Source: Candidatus Wallbacteria bacterium
GTDB taxonomy: Bacteria; Muiribacteriota; UBA6191; JACPRK01
Reading direction: 5' to 3'
NCBI GenBank assembly: GCA_016213845.1
Contig: JACQZN010000129.1
Location: forward strand, 77,268-132,041
Length of the DNA stretch: 54,774 nt
A program made the translations under genes and the position numbers. Shown here one piece after another: positions 8,842 to 16,827 of this stretch; position 1 is the stretch's first letter; the number at the start of each line of letters is the position of its first letter. The notes below the pieces were generated by a model. The model saw nothing but the letters and a program-made list of their open reading frames with translations, searched no databases and was not told the DNA's origin.

Positions 8842-8969
8842 AAACCACCTCCGCCCCACTCGGGAAGCGCGACATGATAGGGATGAAGGCGTCGAATTGC
8901 AAGCGCTTTCGAGCCTGTGCAGAAGCATCCGCTAATCGGACGGCTCCGAAGCTGGCCTGGCGCTGGTTC

Positions 8970-9791
8970 CTACCGCGCCTGCAGCGCCCCGAGCTCTGTC
9001 TCGAGCCGTTGACGCAGCACGGCATCCGGACGGCGGGCCAGCGCCATTCGGTAGAGCCGTGCAGCCTCTGTCTTCTCGCCCATCCGGGCCAGCGTGGCGC
9101 CCAGCTGCGCGGCAAGCGCGGCGCTCGACTTGGGGCCGTCGGCCAGCGCCCGTCCCAGCAACGAGCGCGCGTCCTGGTACCGGCCCCCAGCGTGGTAGAG
9201 CTGGCCCGCCTTGAACCGGTACATCCACGCCTGGGGAGGATCCAACCGGGCCAGCGCTAGCCAAAGCGAGATGGCGCGATCGGTCTCCCCGCACTTGGCC
9301 CACATGGCCGCCGCCTCTTCACGGCTTGCGACATCGCGCGGCCGCAAGTCGAAGAGCCGCGCCAGGACCTGGTCGGCGGCCCGGGCGTCTCCCCGCTCGC
9401 ACACATGGAGCGAGGCTAGCTTTACGTAGTTGAACGGCTCCTCGGGCTTCAGGCTGATGGCGGTCTCGAAGGCCACGCGGGCACGCTCGAAGTTCCTCTC
9501 CCGAAAGGCCGCGATCCCGGCAAGCCGGTGCAGCGCTTCGGCCTTCGGATGCATCTTGAGCCCTTCCTCGAGCACCGCCAACGCGTCGGCCGCCTTCCCC
9601 TTGCCTTCCAGCAGCTCCCTGGCCCTGCCGTGCACCTGCTCCACGGTCGTCCCCGCCCCCCCCGCCTGGAGCGCCCCCGCCAGCAAGAGAAAAAAAACCG
9701 GGGACACACGACCTATTTTTTCAAAATAGGTCGTGTGTCCCCGGTTTTCCAAATTGGGGCAAGTCGAGTTGCCCCGATTTTCCTTGCGCAT
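8970..9791 (-). CDS. Exported tetratricopeptide-repeat protein, 5' end interrupted by palindromes
   Basis: From ATG 9791, which directly follows the TAG of the upstream gene (TAGATG), this gives 273 residues. About 190 residues of TPR-like helices follow (DALAVLEEGLKMHPKAEALHRL, ERARVAFETAISLKPEEPFN, EKTEAARLYRMALARRPDA). The first 30 codons, however, are made of two palindromic elements (9694-9748 and 9751-9780). The hydrophobic signal core FFLLLAGALQAGGAG begins at the edge of the first one, and a GTG at 9707 inside the palindrome would give a neat short signal peptide. The original start has probably been overwritten, so true initiation may be at 9791 or 9707. TPR proteins usually scaffold protein complexes, and this one would act in the periplasm. 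It is in line with the 9792-11402 gene. Confidence 0.8.
   Translation of the reverse strand: MRKENRGNSTCPNLENRGHTTYFEKIGRVSPVFFLLLAGALQAGGAGTTVEQVHGRARELLEGKGKAADALAVLEEGLKMHPKAEALHRLAGIAAFRERNFERARVAFETAISLKPEEPFNYVKLASLHVCERGDARAADQVLARLFDLRPRDVASREEAAAMWAKCGETDRAISLWLALARLDPPQAWMYRFKAGQLYHAGGRYQDARSLLGRALADGPKSSAALAAQLGATLARMGEKTEAARLYRMALARRPDAVLRQRLETELGALQAR
9694..9748. repeat. Long perfect palindrome, family A copy 1
   Basis: Two perfectly complementary 26-nt arms (9694-9719 and 9723-9748) are separated by TTC. The arms carry the core CCGGGGACACACGACC flanked by A/T runs. The same core is at 31765-31821 and, varied, at 46066-46123. It lies inside the 5' end of the TPR gene. The size, A/T-flanked GC core and dispersal resemble REP/REPIN elements mobilised by Y1 (RAYT) transposases, but no such transposase is in the window. 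Confidence 0.9.
9751..9780. repeat. Short palindrome next to family A copy 1
   Basis: Arms TTGGGGCAA/TTGCCCCGA of about 12 nt with one G-T mismatch, a 6-nt loop and A/T ends. It sits 2 bp from the 55-bp palindrome and 11 bp from the stop of the 9792-11402 gene. It could serve as a weak terminator or be a further repeat of a third family. Confidence 0.65.
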
Positions 9792-11402
9792 CTAGAAGCT
9801 CACGCCGAGCGTCACCATACCGCCCGAGTTGCCTCTGCCGGCGCTGAATCCGCCGGCTTCGAGCTCCATTCGGTCCTTGACGACTTCCCAGGTCGCCGAG
9901 GCCCGCCCGCCGATCACCTTGCCGTTATGATCGAGGATGGGACCGCCGCCCAGCGAAACGCCGCGTGAGAGCAGGTCGACCTTGATGCCCGGCGCGTAGG
10001 TCACGACGTTGGTGAGCTGAGCGTCCTGGTCGGCGATGACCCGGGCCGATCCCGAGGCGCTCGCGTTGTAGCTGCCCGAGTAGTCGAGGTTGGAGGAGGC
10101 TCCCCCGAAGGAGCCCGCGGTGCTGCGGCCGAAGTCCTTGCTGGCGCTGGAGTGAACGGCCGGCATGTAGCTGCTCAACACGCGGACGCCTGCAATCAGC
10201 GTGACCTTCACGTCTTCTCTCGGCTTGAAGCCGAGCTCCAGGGCGGCCGACTGGTCCGCCATCAGGGCCCGGGCCTTGCCGTGGTAGGAGAGCCCGATGT
10301 CGAAGGAGGAGAACTCCTGGCTGACGAACAGGTCGGCGCTGGCGCCCGCCGCGTACCCGGCAAACGTGAAGAGCTTCACGTTGGCGCCGGCGCTGAAGCC
10401 ACCGACCCGGAAATCGCCACCGACGTCGATGTCGCGCACGGGGCCCGGCATCTGGAGCTGCTGCAGCGGCCCCAGGTCGATATAGCCGTCGGGGTCGATC
10501 TTGGGCGCCGAGAAGTCGAGGTCGACGACGGCGTGGAAGCCGCCGCTCTCGCCCCTGTAGCCGACGCCGACCACGGCGACCGTGTATTCCCACGAGGAGC
10601 GTGCCGACACCCCGGGGAGCTTGACGCGCCCCCCGCCGGAGCCCGAGAACTTGCGCGAATCCGAGACGGTCGTCCCGGTCCCCTGTTCGGTGACGGAGCC
10701 GCCGGCCTGACCGCTGTAGGCGTAGCTGTAGTCGAACCCCTGCACGGCCACGACCACGTACTCCTGCACGCGACGTGCACCGCCGAAGAACGAGAGCCCT
10801 CCGACGATCGGCACACCGACGAGAATTCCCTCGGTCTTCTTGCCGATCTCGGCAGAGGCCTGGATGTTGTCGACGCGCGCCTTGCCCTGGAAGCTGGCGT
10901 CGGCGTTGCCCGTCAGGCCCGTCTGCACGCTGCCCGACGGGATGGCGCCGGCGATGTCCTCGGGCGTCAGTCCGCCGGGGAGGGCCGGCAGCGAGCCCGA
11001 CTTGGAGAGCAGCTCGTCGACAATCTTCTGGCTGTCGAGTCGCAGCCGTCCAGTCGCGTCGGCGTGGCCCTGAGCAGTCACATTGGCCTCGAGCGCCACG
11101 GGCAGCGAACCCGCGGCGGAGAAGGTCGCCTCGGTGCGCGAGAGCATCAGCACCAGGCGGCCCTTGCGCACGGTGAGGTTGTCGGACCGGTCCGTCATGC
11201 CGAACTGCATCCCCTGCCCCGCCGGGACCGAGGACGAGAGGGAGCCGGTGCCGACGACGGCGGCCGCGCCGGAAGTCGGGCGGGTGGCCGGGCCAGCGGT
11301 CGCCTCGCGGGCGGTTTCCAGCCCCGTAAAGCTGACAGGCTGGGCGGAAACCGACACCAGCGCGGCCAGCACGAACGGGAGCAAGAGCAGGAGATTGCGC
11401 AT
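9792..11402 (-). CDS. Exported Gly/Ser-rich, probably outer-membrane beta-barrel protein
   Basis: 536 residues. The N-terminus is a clear signal peptide (RNLLLLLPFVLAALVSVSAQ, cut after SAQ). The mature protein is Gly/Ser/Ala/Val-rich with alternating hydrophobic and polar residues throughout (for example FDYSYAYSGQAGGSV, YTVAVVGVGYRGESGGF, FDIGLSYHGKARALM) and ends in a strand with a terminal Phe (MVTLGVSF), the usual mark of outer-membrane barrels. No enzyme motif or known family is recognised. The stop TAG abuts the ATG of the TPR gene, so the two are probably co-transcribed. The promoter should lie in the 116-bp gap to the divergent epimerase gene. Confidence 0.83.
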   Translation of the reverse strand: MRNLLLLLPFVLAALVSVSAQPVSFTGLETAREATAGPATRPTSGAAAVVGTGSLSSSVPAGQGMQFGMTDRSDNLTVRKGRLVLMLSRTEATFSAAGSLPVALEANVTAQGHADATGRLRLDSQKIVDELLSKSGSLPALPGGLTPEDIAGAIPSGSVQTGLTGNADASFQGKARVDNIQASAEIGKKTEGILVGVPIVGGLSFFGGARRVQEYVVVAVQGFDYSYAYSGQAGGSVTEQGTGTTVSDSRKFSGSGGGRVKLPGVSARSSWEYTVAVVGVGYRGESGGFHAVVDLDFSAPKIDPDGYIDLGPLQQLQMPGPVRDIDVGGDFRVGGFSAGANVKLFTFAGYAAGASADLFVSQEFSSFDIGLSYHGKARALMADQSAALELGFKPREDVKVTLIAGVRVLSSYMPAVHSSASKDFGRSTAGSFGGASSNLDYSGSYNASASGSARVIADQDAQLTNVVTYAPGIKVDLLSRGVSLGGGPILDHNGKVIGGRASATWEVVKDRMELEAGGFSAGRGNSGGMVTLGVSF

Positions 11403-11518
11403 CGCTAGGGGACTCTGTCCTCCGTCATGCCTACTTGGCGGGGCCGGAGAAGGTTGCAGCCCGAGCAGCGGAATGATACACCGTTCGCGGGGTTGGCCCT
11501 GTGGGAAGGAGCTCTTGG

Positions 11519-12496
11519 GTGAAACTTCGGGTGGTGGTGACGGGTGGCGCTGGATTCATCGGCAGCGCGGTGGTCCGGGCGCTGCTGGCGCGGGACCACA
11601 CGGTTCGGGTCGTCGACAACCTCTCGAAGCACGGGTCGACGGAAGGGCTGGGCTGCGAGCTGGTCACGGCCGACCTGCGAGACCCATCCGAGGCCCGATC
11701 GGCCTTCGAGGGGTTCGACCACTGCGTCAACATGGCCGCGCGCATCGGCGGAATCGGATACTTCCATCGCCTTCCCGCGACGATTCTTGCGGAGAACAAT
11801 CAGATTTACTCCGCGACGTTCGAGGCCGCGGCAGAGCTTCGCTACAAGCGGATGCTCTACATCTCCTCGTCGATGGTGTTCGAATCGGCTACGCGCTTCC
11901 CATCGGCCGAGAGCGACTTGACCACCATCCCGATGCCTGTCAGCGCCTACGGTTTCAGCAAGCTATCAGGCGAGTGGTACTGCAAGGCCTACCGGCAGGA
12001 GCACGGATTGCCCTACACGATCGTGCGGCCATTCAACGCCTATGGCGTCAACGAGTACCCCGGCGAAGAGGTCGGGTACGCCCACGTGATTCCCGACCTG
12101 GTGGCCAAGTTCCTCGACGCGGGCGGCGGGGAAATCGAAATGCTTGGGGACGGCAGCCAGACCCGCTGCTTCACGCATGTGGAGGATATCGCCGCCGGGA
12201 TCGTCTGCGCGCTGGAGTCGGAGCGCGGCGTGGACGAGGACTTCAACATCAGCCACCCGCGGGAGATCTCGATGCTGGAGCTGGCAGGCGAGCTCTATCG
12301 GCTGCTCTACGACAAGGGAGAGCCCCAGCTGCGGCACGTGGCGGGCTTCGCCAACGACGTGCAGCGGCGCATTCCGGACGTGGCCAAGGCACGCCGGGTG
12401 CTCGGGTTCGAGGCGAAGATCGGGCTGGACGCCGGGCTTCCTCCGGTGGTGGAGTGGCTGAAGCGCAACCACAAGGGGGGAGCTTCCTCGCGATGA
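11519..12496 (+). CDS. NAD(P)-dependent extended SDR sugar-nucleotide epimerase/dehydratase
   Basis: 325 residues from GTG 11519, picked because AAGGAG lies 7 nt upstream and the product then opens with the Rossmann strand (KLRVVVTGGAGFIGS, residues 2-16). The catalytic set of the extended SDR family is complete: a Ser in YISSSMV (about 117-119) and Tyr144/Lys148 in YGFSK. The phrase NMAARIGGIGYF resembles GDP-mannose 3,5-epimerases and GDP-fucose synthases more than GalE, but I cannot fix the substrate. It is cytoplasmic. The stop overlaps the start of the dehydrogenase-glycosyltransferase fusion (ATGA), so the pair likely prepares and transfers a sugar for a surface glycan. Confidence 0.9.
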   Translation: MKLRVVVTGGAGFIGSAVVRALLARDHTVRVVDNLSKHGSTEGLGCELVTADLRDPSEARSAFEGFDHCVNMAARIGGIGYFHRLPATILAENNQIYSATFEAAAELRYKRMLYISSSMVFESATRFPSAESDLTTIPMPVSAYGFSKLSGEWYCKAYRQEHGLPYTIVRPFNAYGVNEYPGEEVGYAHVIPDLVAKFLDAGGGEIEMLGDGSQTRCFTHVEDIAAGIVCALESERGVDEDFNISHPREISMLELAGELYRLLYDKGEPQLRHVAGFANDVQRRIPDVAKARRVLGFEAKIGLDAGLPPVVEWLKRNHKGGASSR

Positions 12497-14580
12497 GCGA
12501 CGGCGCGCGGACCGTCGCGGTCTTTGGCGTCGGGCGTGTCGGCTTGCCGCTGGCGCTGGCCTTCGCCGATTGCGGGTATCGCGTCTGGGGTGTCGACGTG
12601 AACGCTCCGTACGTGGAGGGGTTGAAGTCCGGCGTCTTCCCTTTCGTCGAGCACGGCGGCCCCGAGCTTCTGGCCCGCCACGCGGGCCGAGCGGTGGAGT
12701 TCACGACCGACAACGGGGTCGCCGCGAACGCGGACAACCTGGTGTTGACGCTGGGCACGCCCGTGGACGAGCACATGAACCCGGTCTTCACTCAGATCGA
12801 GAAGGTGCTCAACTCGCTGGTGCCACTGCTGAGACCCGGGCATCTACTGGTGCTGCGGAGCACGGTGAGCCCCGGAACCACCGAGTACATCGCCCGCTTC
12901 ATCGAGAGCCGCACGCGGTTGACGATCGGCCGGGACCTCTACCTGGCTTTCTGCCCGGAGCGGATCGCCGAGGGAAAGGCGCTGTCGGAGCTGAAGACGA
13001 CTCCGCAGATCGTCGGCGCCGACGATCCCGGGAGCCGCTCGCGCGCGCGGCAGCTCTTCGAAGCGCTGGGCCCGCCGCTCCTGGACGCCGACGCCCGCTC
13101 CGCCGAGCTGGCGAAGCTCTTCTGCAACATGTACCGCTACATCCAGTTCGCGCTGGCCAATGAGTTCATGATGATTGCGCACCAGTGGGAGCGGGAGATC
13201 TACCCACTGGTGCGGCTGGTGAACGAAGGCTACTCCAGGGGCGGGCTGGCGCTTCCCGGGCTGGCCGGCGGGCCGTGCCTCTACAAGGACGGCTTCTTCC
13301 TCATCAACAAGACGCCGTACTGCGAGCTCATCAGCACCGCCTGGAAGATCAACGAAACCGTCCCGATGTACCTGGTGAGCCAGGTCAAGGCCGTGCGCCC
13401 GCTGCACGGGGCCAAGGTCGCCATCCTGGGCATCGCGTTCAAGCGCGACATCGACGACGGGCGCAACGCGCTCTCCTACAAGCTCCGAAAGCTGCTGCTG
13501 GCGGAGGGTGCGGAGGTGCGGATGCACGACCCCTTCCTGGCCAGCTCGCCGCTGGAGGAAGCCGTAGCGGCAGCGGACGTCATCTTCCTGGCGATGAACC
13601 ACTCCGCCTTCCGGGAGCTGAAACCGGCCTGGCTGGCCGATCGGGCGGCGCCGGGGGCGCTCTTGAGCGACGTCTGGAACCTGACCGGGAAGGGCGTCAC
13701 GCTGCAGAGGCTGGACGGCACGCCGATAACAGAGTCGAACGCTCCATTGCCTCCGGAGGCGAGGGCAGCCGGGCCGGCCGCCGCCGCTCCGCCAAGCCTG
13801 CGGGCGCCCGTGGCCGCGCCCGACCTGGGAATCGTCATACCGGTCTACAACGAGGCGGAGAACATCGTTCCGACGCTGGAGGCGCTCCGCCAGCGCGTGC
13901 GGGTGCCACACGAAATCTTCGTGGTGCACGACATGGACGAGGACACGACCGTGCCGGTAGTGCGCCGCCTGCAAGCCGGCTGGCCGGGCCTCAGGCTCCT
14001 GAAGAACGCCTACGGGCGCGGCGCGCTGAACGCCATCAAGACTGGCTTGCTCCACTGTGGCAAGAAGTACGCGGCCGTGGTCATGGCCGACCTCTCCGAC
14101 GACGTAGGGCAGATCAACCTGATGCACTGCCTGATGGAAGACGGGGCCGACATCGTCTGCGGTACCCGCTACTCCAAGGGCGGCAGCCAGACCGGCGGAC
14201 CGTTCGTGAAGACCCTTCTGTCCAGGTGCGCCGGCGTCTCGCTGCACCTGCTGAGCGGTCTTCCGACCTCGGACGTGACCAACTCGTTCAAGCTGTACCG
14301 GACGGACGCCTTGCGGCGCTTCGAGATCGAGAGCGACGGCGGCTTCGAGATCGGAATGGAGCTGGTGGTGAAGGGCTTCCTGGCCGGCAAGCGGATCGCC
14401 GAGGTGCCGACGACGTGGGTCGACCGGTCGGCGGGCGAGTCGCGCTTCCAGCTTGGGAAGTGGCTGCCCAAGTACCTACGATGGTACGCGCACTGCCTCA
14501 TCGGGCGTTGGCTGGGCGGGCTTCCGAAGGGCGCCGGCGCGGCGGGCGCGGCCGCGCCTTCCGGTCCCGGGCGGAGCTGA
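12493..14580 (+). CDS. Fusion protein: UDP-sugar 6-dehydrogenase plus DPM1-like family 2 glycosyltransferase
   Basis: 695 residues, uninterrupted. Residues 1-412 are a full UDP-glucose/UDP-ManNAc 6-dehydrogenase: the Rossmann motif FGVGRVGLPLA, LRSTVSPGTT, AFCPERIAEG, the catalytic Cys262 in GGPCLYKD, and the second Rossmann-like half (KVAILGIAFKRDIDD). A 30-residue Pro/Ala linker (413-443) joins it to a GT2 domain (445 to about 690) of dolichol/polyprenyl-phosphate mannosyltransferase type: IVIPVYNEAENI at the start, MADLSDD (531-537) in the place of the metal-binding DADxQ motif, and GTRYSKGGSQTGG. No membrane segment follows. Either half has the usual full length of its stand-alone family. 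ATG 12493 overlaps the epimerase stop, with a G-run ribosome site upstream. It probably makes a sugar uronate and a lipid-linked or glycan-attached sugar. Confidence 0.93.
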   Translation: MSDGARTVAVFGVGRVGLPLALAFADCGYRVWGVDVNAPYVEGLKSGVFPFVEHGGPELLARHAGRAVEFTTDNGVAANADNLVLTLGTPVDEHMNPVFTQIEKVLNSLVPLLRPGHLLVLRSTVSPGTTEYIARFIESRTRLTIGRDLYLAFCPERIAEGKALSELKTTPQIVGADDPGSRSRARQLFEALGPPLLDADARSAELAKLFCNMYRYIQFALANEFMMIAHQWEREIYPLVRLVNEGYSRGGLALPGLAGGPCLYKDGFFLINKTPYCELISTAWKINETVPMYLVSQVKAVRPLHGAKVAILGIAFKRDIDDGRNALSYKLRKLLLAEGAEVRMHDPFLASSPLEEAVAAADVIFLAMNHSAFRELKPAWLADRAAPGALLSDVWNLTGKGVTLQRLDGTPITESNAPLPPEARAAGPAAAAPPSLRAPVAAPDLGIVIPVYNEAENIVPTLEALRQRVRVPHEIFVVHDMDEDTTVPVVRRLQAGWPGLRLLKNAYGRGALNAIKTGLLHCGKKYAAVVMADLSDDVGQINLMHCLMEDGADIVCGTRYSKGGSQTGGPFVKTLLSRCAGVSLHLLSGLPTSDVTNSFKLYRTDALRRFEIESDGGFEIGMELVVKGFLAGKRIAEVPTTWVDRSAGESRFQLGKWLPKYLRWYAHCLIGRWLGGLPKGAGAAGAAAPSGPGRS

Positions 14581-14593
14581 CCGGGCAGCGGTG

Positions 14594-15688
14594 ATGACGG
14601 CACGCGCGCACAAGGCCCAGCTCACTCGGCTGCGCCGCTCGATCGACGCGATCGACGCCGAGCTTGTCCGACTCTTGACCGAGCGTCACGGACTGGCCAG
14701 GGACGTGGCCGAGTTGAAGCGGCATTCGGGCCGGGAACGTTACATCCCCGTCCGGGAGAAGCAGATCCTTGCCCGGGTGAACGACTTGAACGGCGGCCGG
14801 CTGCCGGCCGAGGCGCTGGCGGGGATCTTCCGCGACATCCTGGGGCTCTGCCGCCAGACCGAGAGACCGCTCGTGGTCGCGTTTCCCGGGCCCCAGGGGT
14901 CGCTATCGCACGCCGCGGCGCGCGAACAGTTCGGTGCATCGACCGAGCTGCTCGCCACTGCGGGGCTGGCCGAGGTCTTCGAGGCTGTCGCCCAGCAGCG
15001 GGCCGACTACGGCATCGTGCCGCTCGAGACCAGCTCGGAAGGTATCGGCGTGCACGCGCTCGAGTACTTTCTCGAGAGCGACCTCACCATCACGGCGGAG
15101 TACTACTGGAAGCTCAAGCTGGCCGTCGCCGGCAACCGTATCCGGGGCCGGCCCAGGCGGCTGATCGTGCAGGAGATGATCTTCGCGCTCAATCGCCCCT
15201 GGATTTCGGAGTCCTTCCGCGCGGCGGAGATCGTCCTGGCTCCCAGCGTTGCCTGGTCGGCCAGGGAAGCGTCCGAGCACCCAGGATCGGCCGCGATCTG
15301 TCCGCACTTCTCGGCCTCGGTCCACGGGCTGGACATCGTGTCCGAAGCTCCGGGCGCGGCCCTGGCGAAGGAGATGCGTTTCCTGACCGTCGGCCGCAGC
15401 ATGCCGGTACTGACGCGCGCGGACAAGACAACCGTCGCCTTCAGCCTGATCGACCGCGTCGGTGTGCTGGACGACGCCTTGCGCATCTTTCGCCGCAGAA
15501 AGGTCAACCTGAGCCTGCTGGACAGTTACTACCCGTCCAAGACCATTCCGACGGTGACCTTCTTCGCCGACTTCCACGGCCATGCCACCGAACGTGCCAT
15601 CGCGCGAGTGCTCCAGGAACTCAGAGGCCTGAGCAGCTTCGTGAAGGTGCTGGGGAGCTACCCCGTGTTCGGCGGCCTGCGGGCGTAG
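14594..15688 (+). CDS. Chorismate mutase/prephenate dehydratase-like protein (PheA architecture, altered catalytic residues)
   Basis: 364 residues with the order of bacterial PheA: AroQ-type chorismate mutase helices (about 8-88; LRRSIDAIDAELVRLLTERHGLA and a Lys/Arg set), a prephenate dehydratase-like domain (about 94-270; VAFPGPQGSLSHAAA), and a C-terminal ACT domain (about 278-350; RVGVLDDALRIFRRRKVNL, LDSYYPSKT). Two positions essential in dehydratases are changed. The ENTSSG Asn is Thr146 (PLETSSEG), and the TRF Thr is Met261 (EMRF). The dehydratase step is therefore doubtful; another prephenate reaction or a regulatory role is possible. Chorismate mutase looks intact. It starts at ATG 14594 (GTG 14591 alternative), 13 bp after the fusion gene. 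Confidence 0.87.
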   Translation: MTARAHKAQLTRLRRSIDAIDAELVRLLTERHGLARDVAELKRHSGRERYIPVREKQILARVNDLNGGRLPAEALAGIFRDILGLCRQTERPLVVAFPGPQGSLSHAAAREQFGASTELLATAGLAEVFEAVAQQRADYGIVPLETSSEGIGVHALEYFLESDLTITAEYYWKLKLAVAGNRIRGRPRRLIVQEMIFALNRPWISESFRAAEIVLAPSVAWSAREASEHPGSAAICPHFSASVHGLDIVSEAPGAALAKEMRFLTVGRSMPVLTRADKTTVAFSLIDRVGVLDDALRIFRRRKVNLSLLDSYYPSKTIPTVTFFADFHGHATERAIARVLQELRGLSSFVKVLGSYPVFGGLRA

Positions 15689-15720
15689 CGGCCGTCACGG
15701 CCTGCCGCCCCGGGGCCGGG

Positions 15721-15864
15721 TCAGCCCATGAAGGTGAAGCCAAGCACTGCCTTGCAGTGGGGGCAGGCGTAGAGGGTCTCGATCGCACCGTCCTTGACGT
15801 CCTTTTCGCGAAGCACGGTGGCCAGGGTGACCTTCCCTTTGCAGTGAGGACAGACGGCGGTCAT
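15721..15864 (-). CDS. Small zinc-ribbon protein
   Basis: 47 residues: a CPHCKGK knuckle at residues 5-11 and a second CPHCK near the end (about 34-38), the two-CxxC spacing of a zinc ribbon. ATG 15864 is preceded by a strong GGAGGG on the same strand, which supports a real gene despite its size. The longer frame that continues upstream is the antisense shadow of neighbouring sequence. It may be a DNA-binding or protein-binding zinc knuckle; no family is recognised. It lies downstream of a GC-rich hairpin that separates it from the EF-hand gene. Confidence 0.72.
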   Translation of the reverse strand: MTAVCPHCKGKVTLATVLREKDVKDGAIETLYACPHCKAVLGFTFMG

Positions 15865-15889
15865 GGGCCCTCCTTGGGCTTGGAGTCCG

Positions 15890-15920
15890 GACGCCCCGCG
15901 CCTCGAAGGCGCAGGGCGTC
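15890..15920 (-). terminator. GC-rich hairpin after the EF-hand gene (terminator-like)
   Basis: Arms GACGCCC-C-GCGCCT and AGGCGC-A-GGGCGTC with a CGA loop form a 14-bp stem 30 bp beyond the EF-hand stop on the minus strand. There is no U-tract, so it may pause or terminate with help, or only shield the message end. Confidence 0.5.
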
Positions 15921-15949
15921 GCGATACGACTACGTGTTGGTCCGCGGGC

Positions 15950-16663
15950 TCAGAGCAGGGTCGCCTCTGCCGCGGTCGGGCAGTGGCGGTGGTGGCGCCA
16001 GTGGTGCCGGGCGCTCTTCTTGCACGAGGCCTTCTTGGCGCAGTCGGCCTTGGGGCAAGAACCGGTCTTGCCGGTCTTCGGGCAGACCTCTTCGGTCTTG
16101 GCGCAGGCGCTGGCAGCGCGGGGGCAGGCCTTGGCAGCCTCGGGGCAGGTCTTGGCCTCGGGGCAGCTCTTGCCGGTCTTCGGGCACTTGCCGGCGGCGA
16201 CGTCGGCAGCGGCCTTCTCGCACTTGGTCGGGTGCTCGCACTTGCCGCAGCACTCGCCCTTCTGGGCCTTCTCGCAGCGCGCATGATCGCAGCCCTCGTG
16301 GGACTTCTTGGCGGGGTGGTAGAAGGACATCAGCTCGCCGTGAGAAAGAACGCCGTCCTTGTCGGCGTCGATCTTCAGGAAGTCATGAATCATCCGGATG
16401 AGGGCGATCTTGCTGAAGCCGTGGGCCTTGTCGTCGGCCTTGTGCTCGTGTCCGGCCGGGACCGTCCAGTTGAAGCGAGTCGCCAGCTCGTCGTGCGAGA
16501 GCACGCCGTTATGGTTCTTGTCCGCAGCGCGGAAACCCTTGATGAGGCCGATGACGTCGTCCTTCTTGAGGCCGGGGGCATCGGTGCCGGCCAGGGCGGC
16601 CGAAGTGAGACAAACGCCGGTGAGTGCGGCCAGGCTGTACCTGGCGAAGGTGCGCAACAACAT
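15950..16663 (-). CDS. Secreted EF-hand protein with Cys/His-rich tail
   Basis: 237 residues. ATG 16663 is chosen because a GGAGGAGG-type site lies just upstream and the product opens with a signal peptide (LLRTFARYSLAALTGVCLTSAALA). Two canonical EF-hand loops follow: DKNHNGVLSHDE (48-59) and DADKDGVLSHGE (99-110), both with acidic residues at positions 1, 3, 5 and a final Glu. The last 110 residues contain 16 Cys in a loose C-P/K repeat, and the very end is His/Arg-rich (ARHHWRHHRHC). Such a tail could bind metals (Cu, Zn, Cd) in the periplasm. EF-hand proteins of this size are usually calcium sensors or structural proteins. It is not part of an evident operon with its exported neighbours. 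Confidence 0.85.
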   Translation of the reverse strand: MLLRTFARYSLAALTGVCLTSAALAGTDAPGLKKDDVIGLIKGFRAADKNHNGVLSHDELATRFNWTVPAGHEHKADDKAHGFSKIALIRMIHDFLKIDADKDGVLSHGELMSFYHPAKKSHEGCDHARCEKAQKGECCGKCEHPTKCEKAAADVAAGKCPKTGKSCPEAKTCPEAAKACPRAASACAKTEEVCPKTGKTGSCPKADCAKKASCKKSARHHWRHHRHCPTAAEATLL

Positions 16664-16827
16664 GAGAGAAACCTCCTCCTCCGTGCAGGCCACCTGCCTC
16701 CCCCAGGGCGATCTTCACTCCGCCCGCAAGCAACCGGGTAGGCCGTCGGTTTATCAGAAACCGCTCCATCTGTCAAGCAACGCGGGAAAACCGAGGACGC
16801 TGCCGATGACATGCATGACGAACCGCC

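Noticed and set aside
11083..12492. In-frame extension upstream of the dehydrogenase-glycosyltransferase fusion
   Set aside because: It overlaps the epimerase gene completely in another frame and is not protein-like; ATG 12493 is the coupled start.
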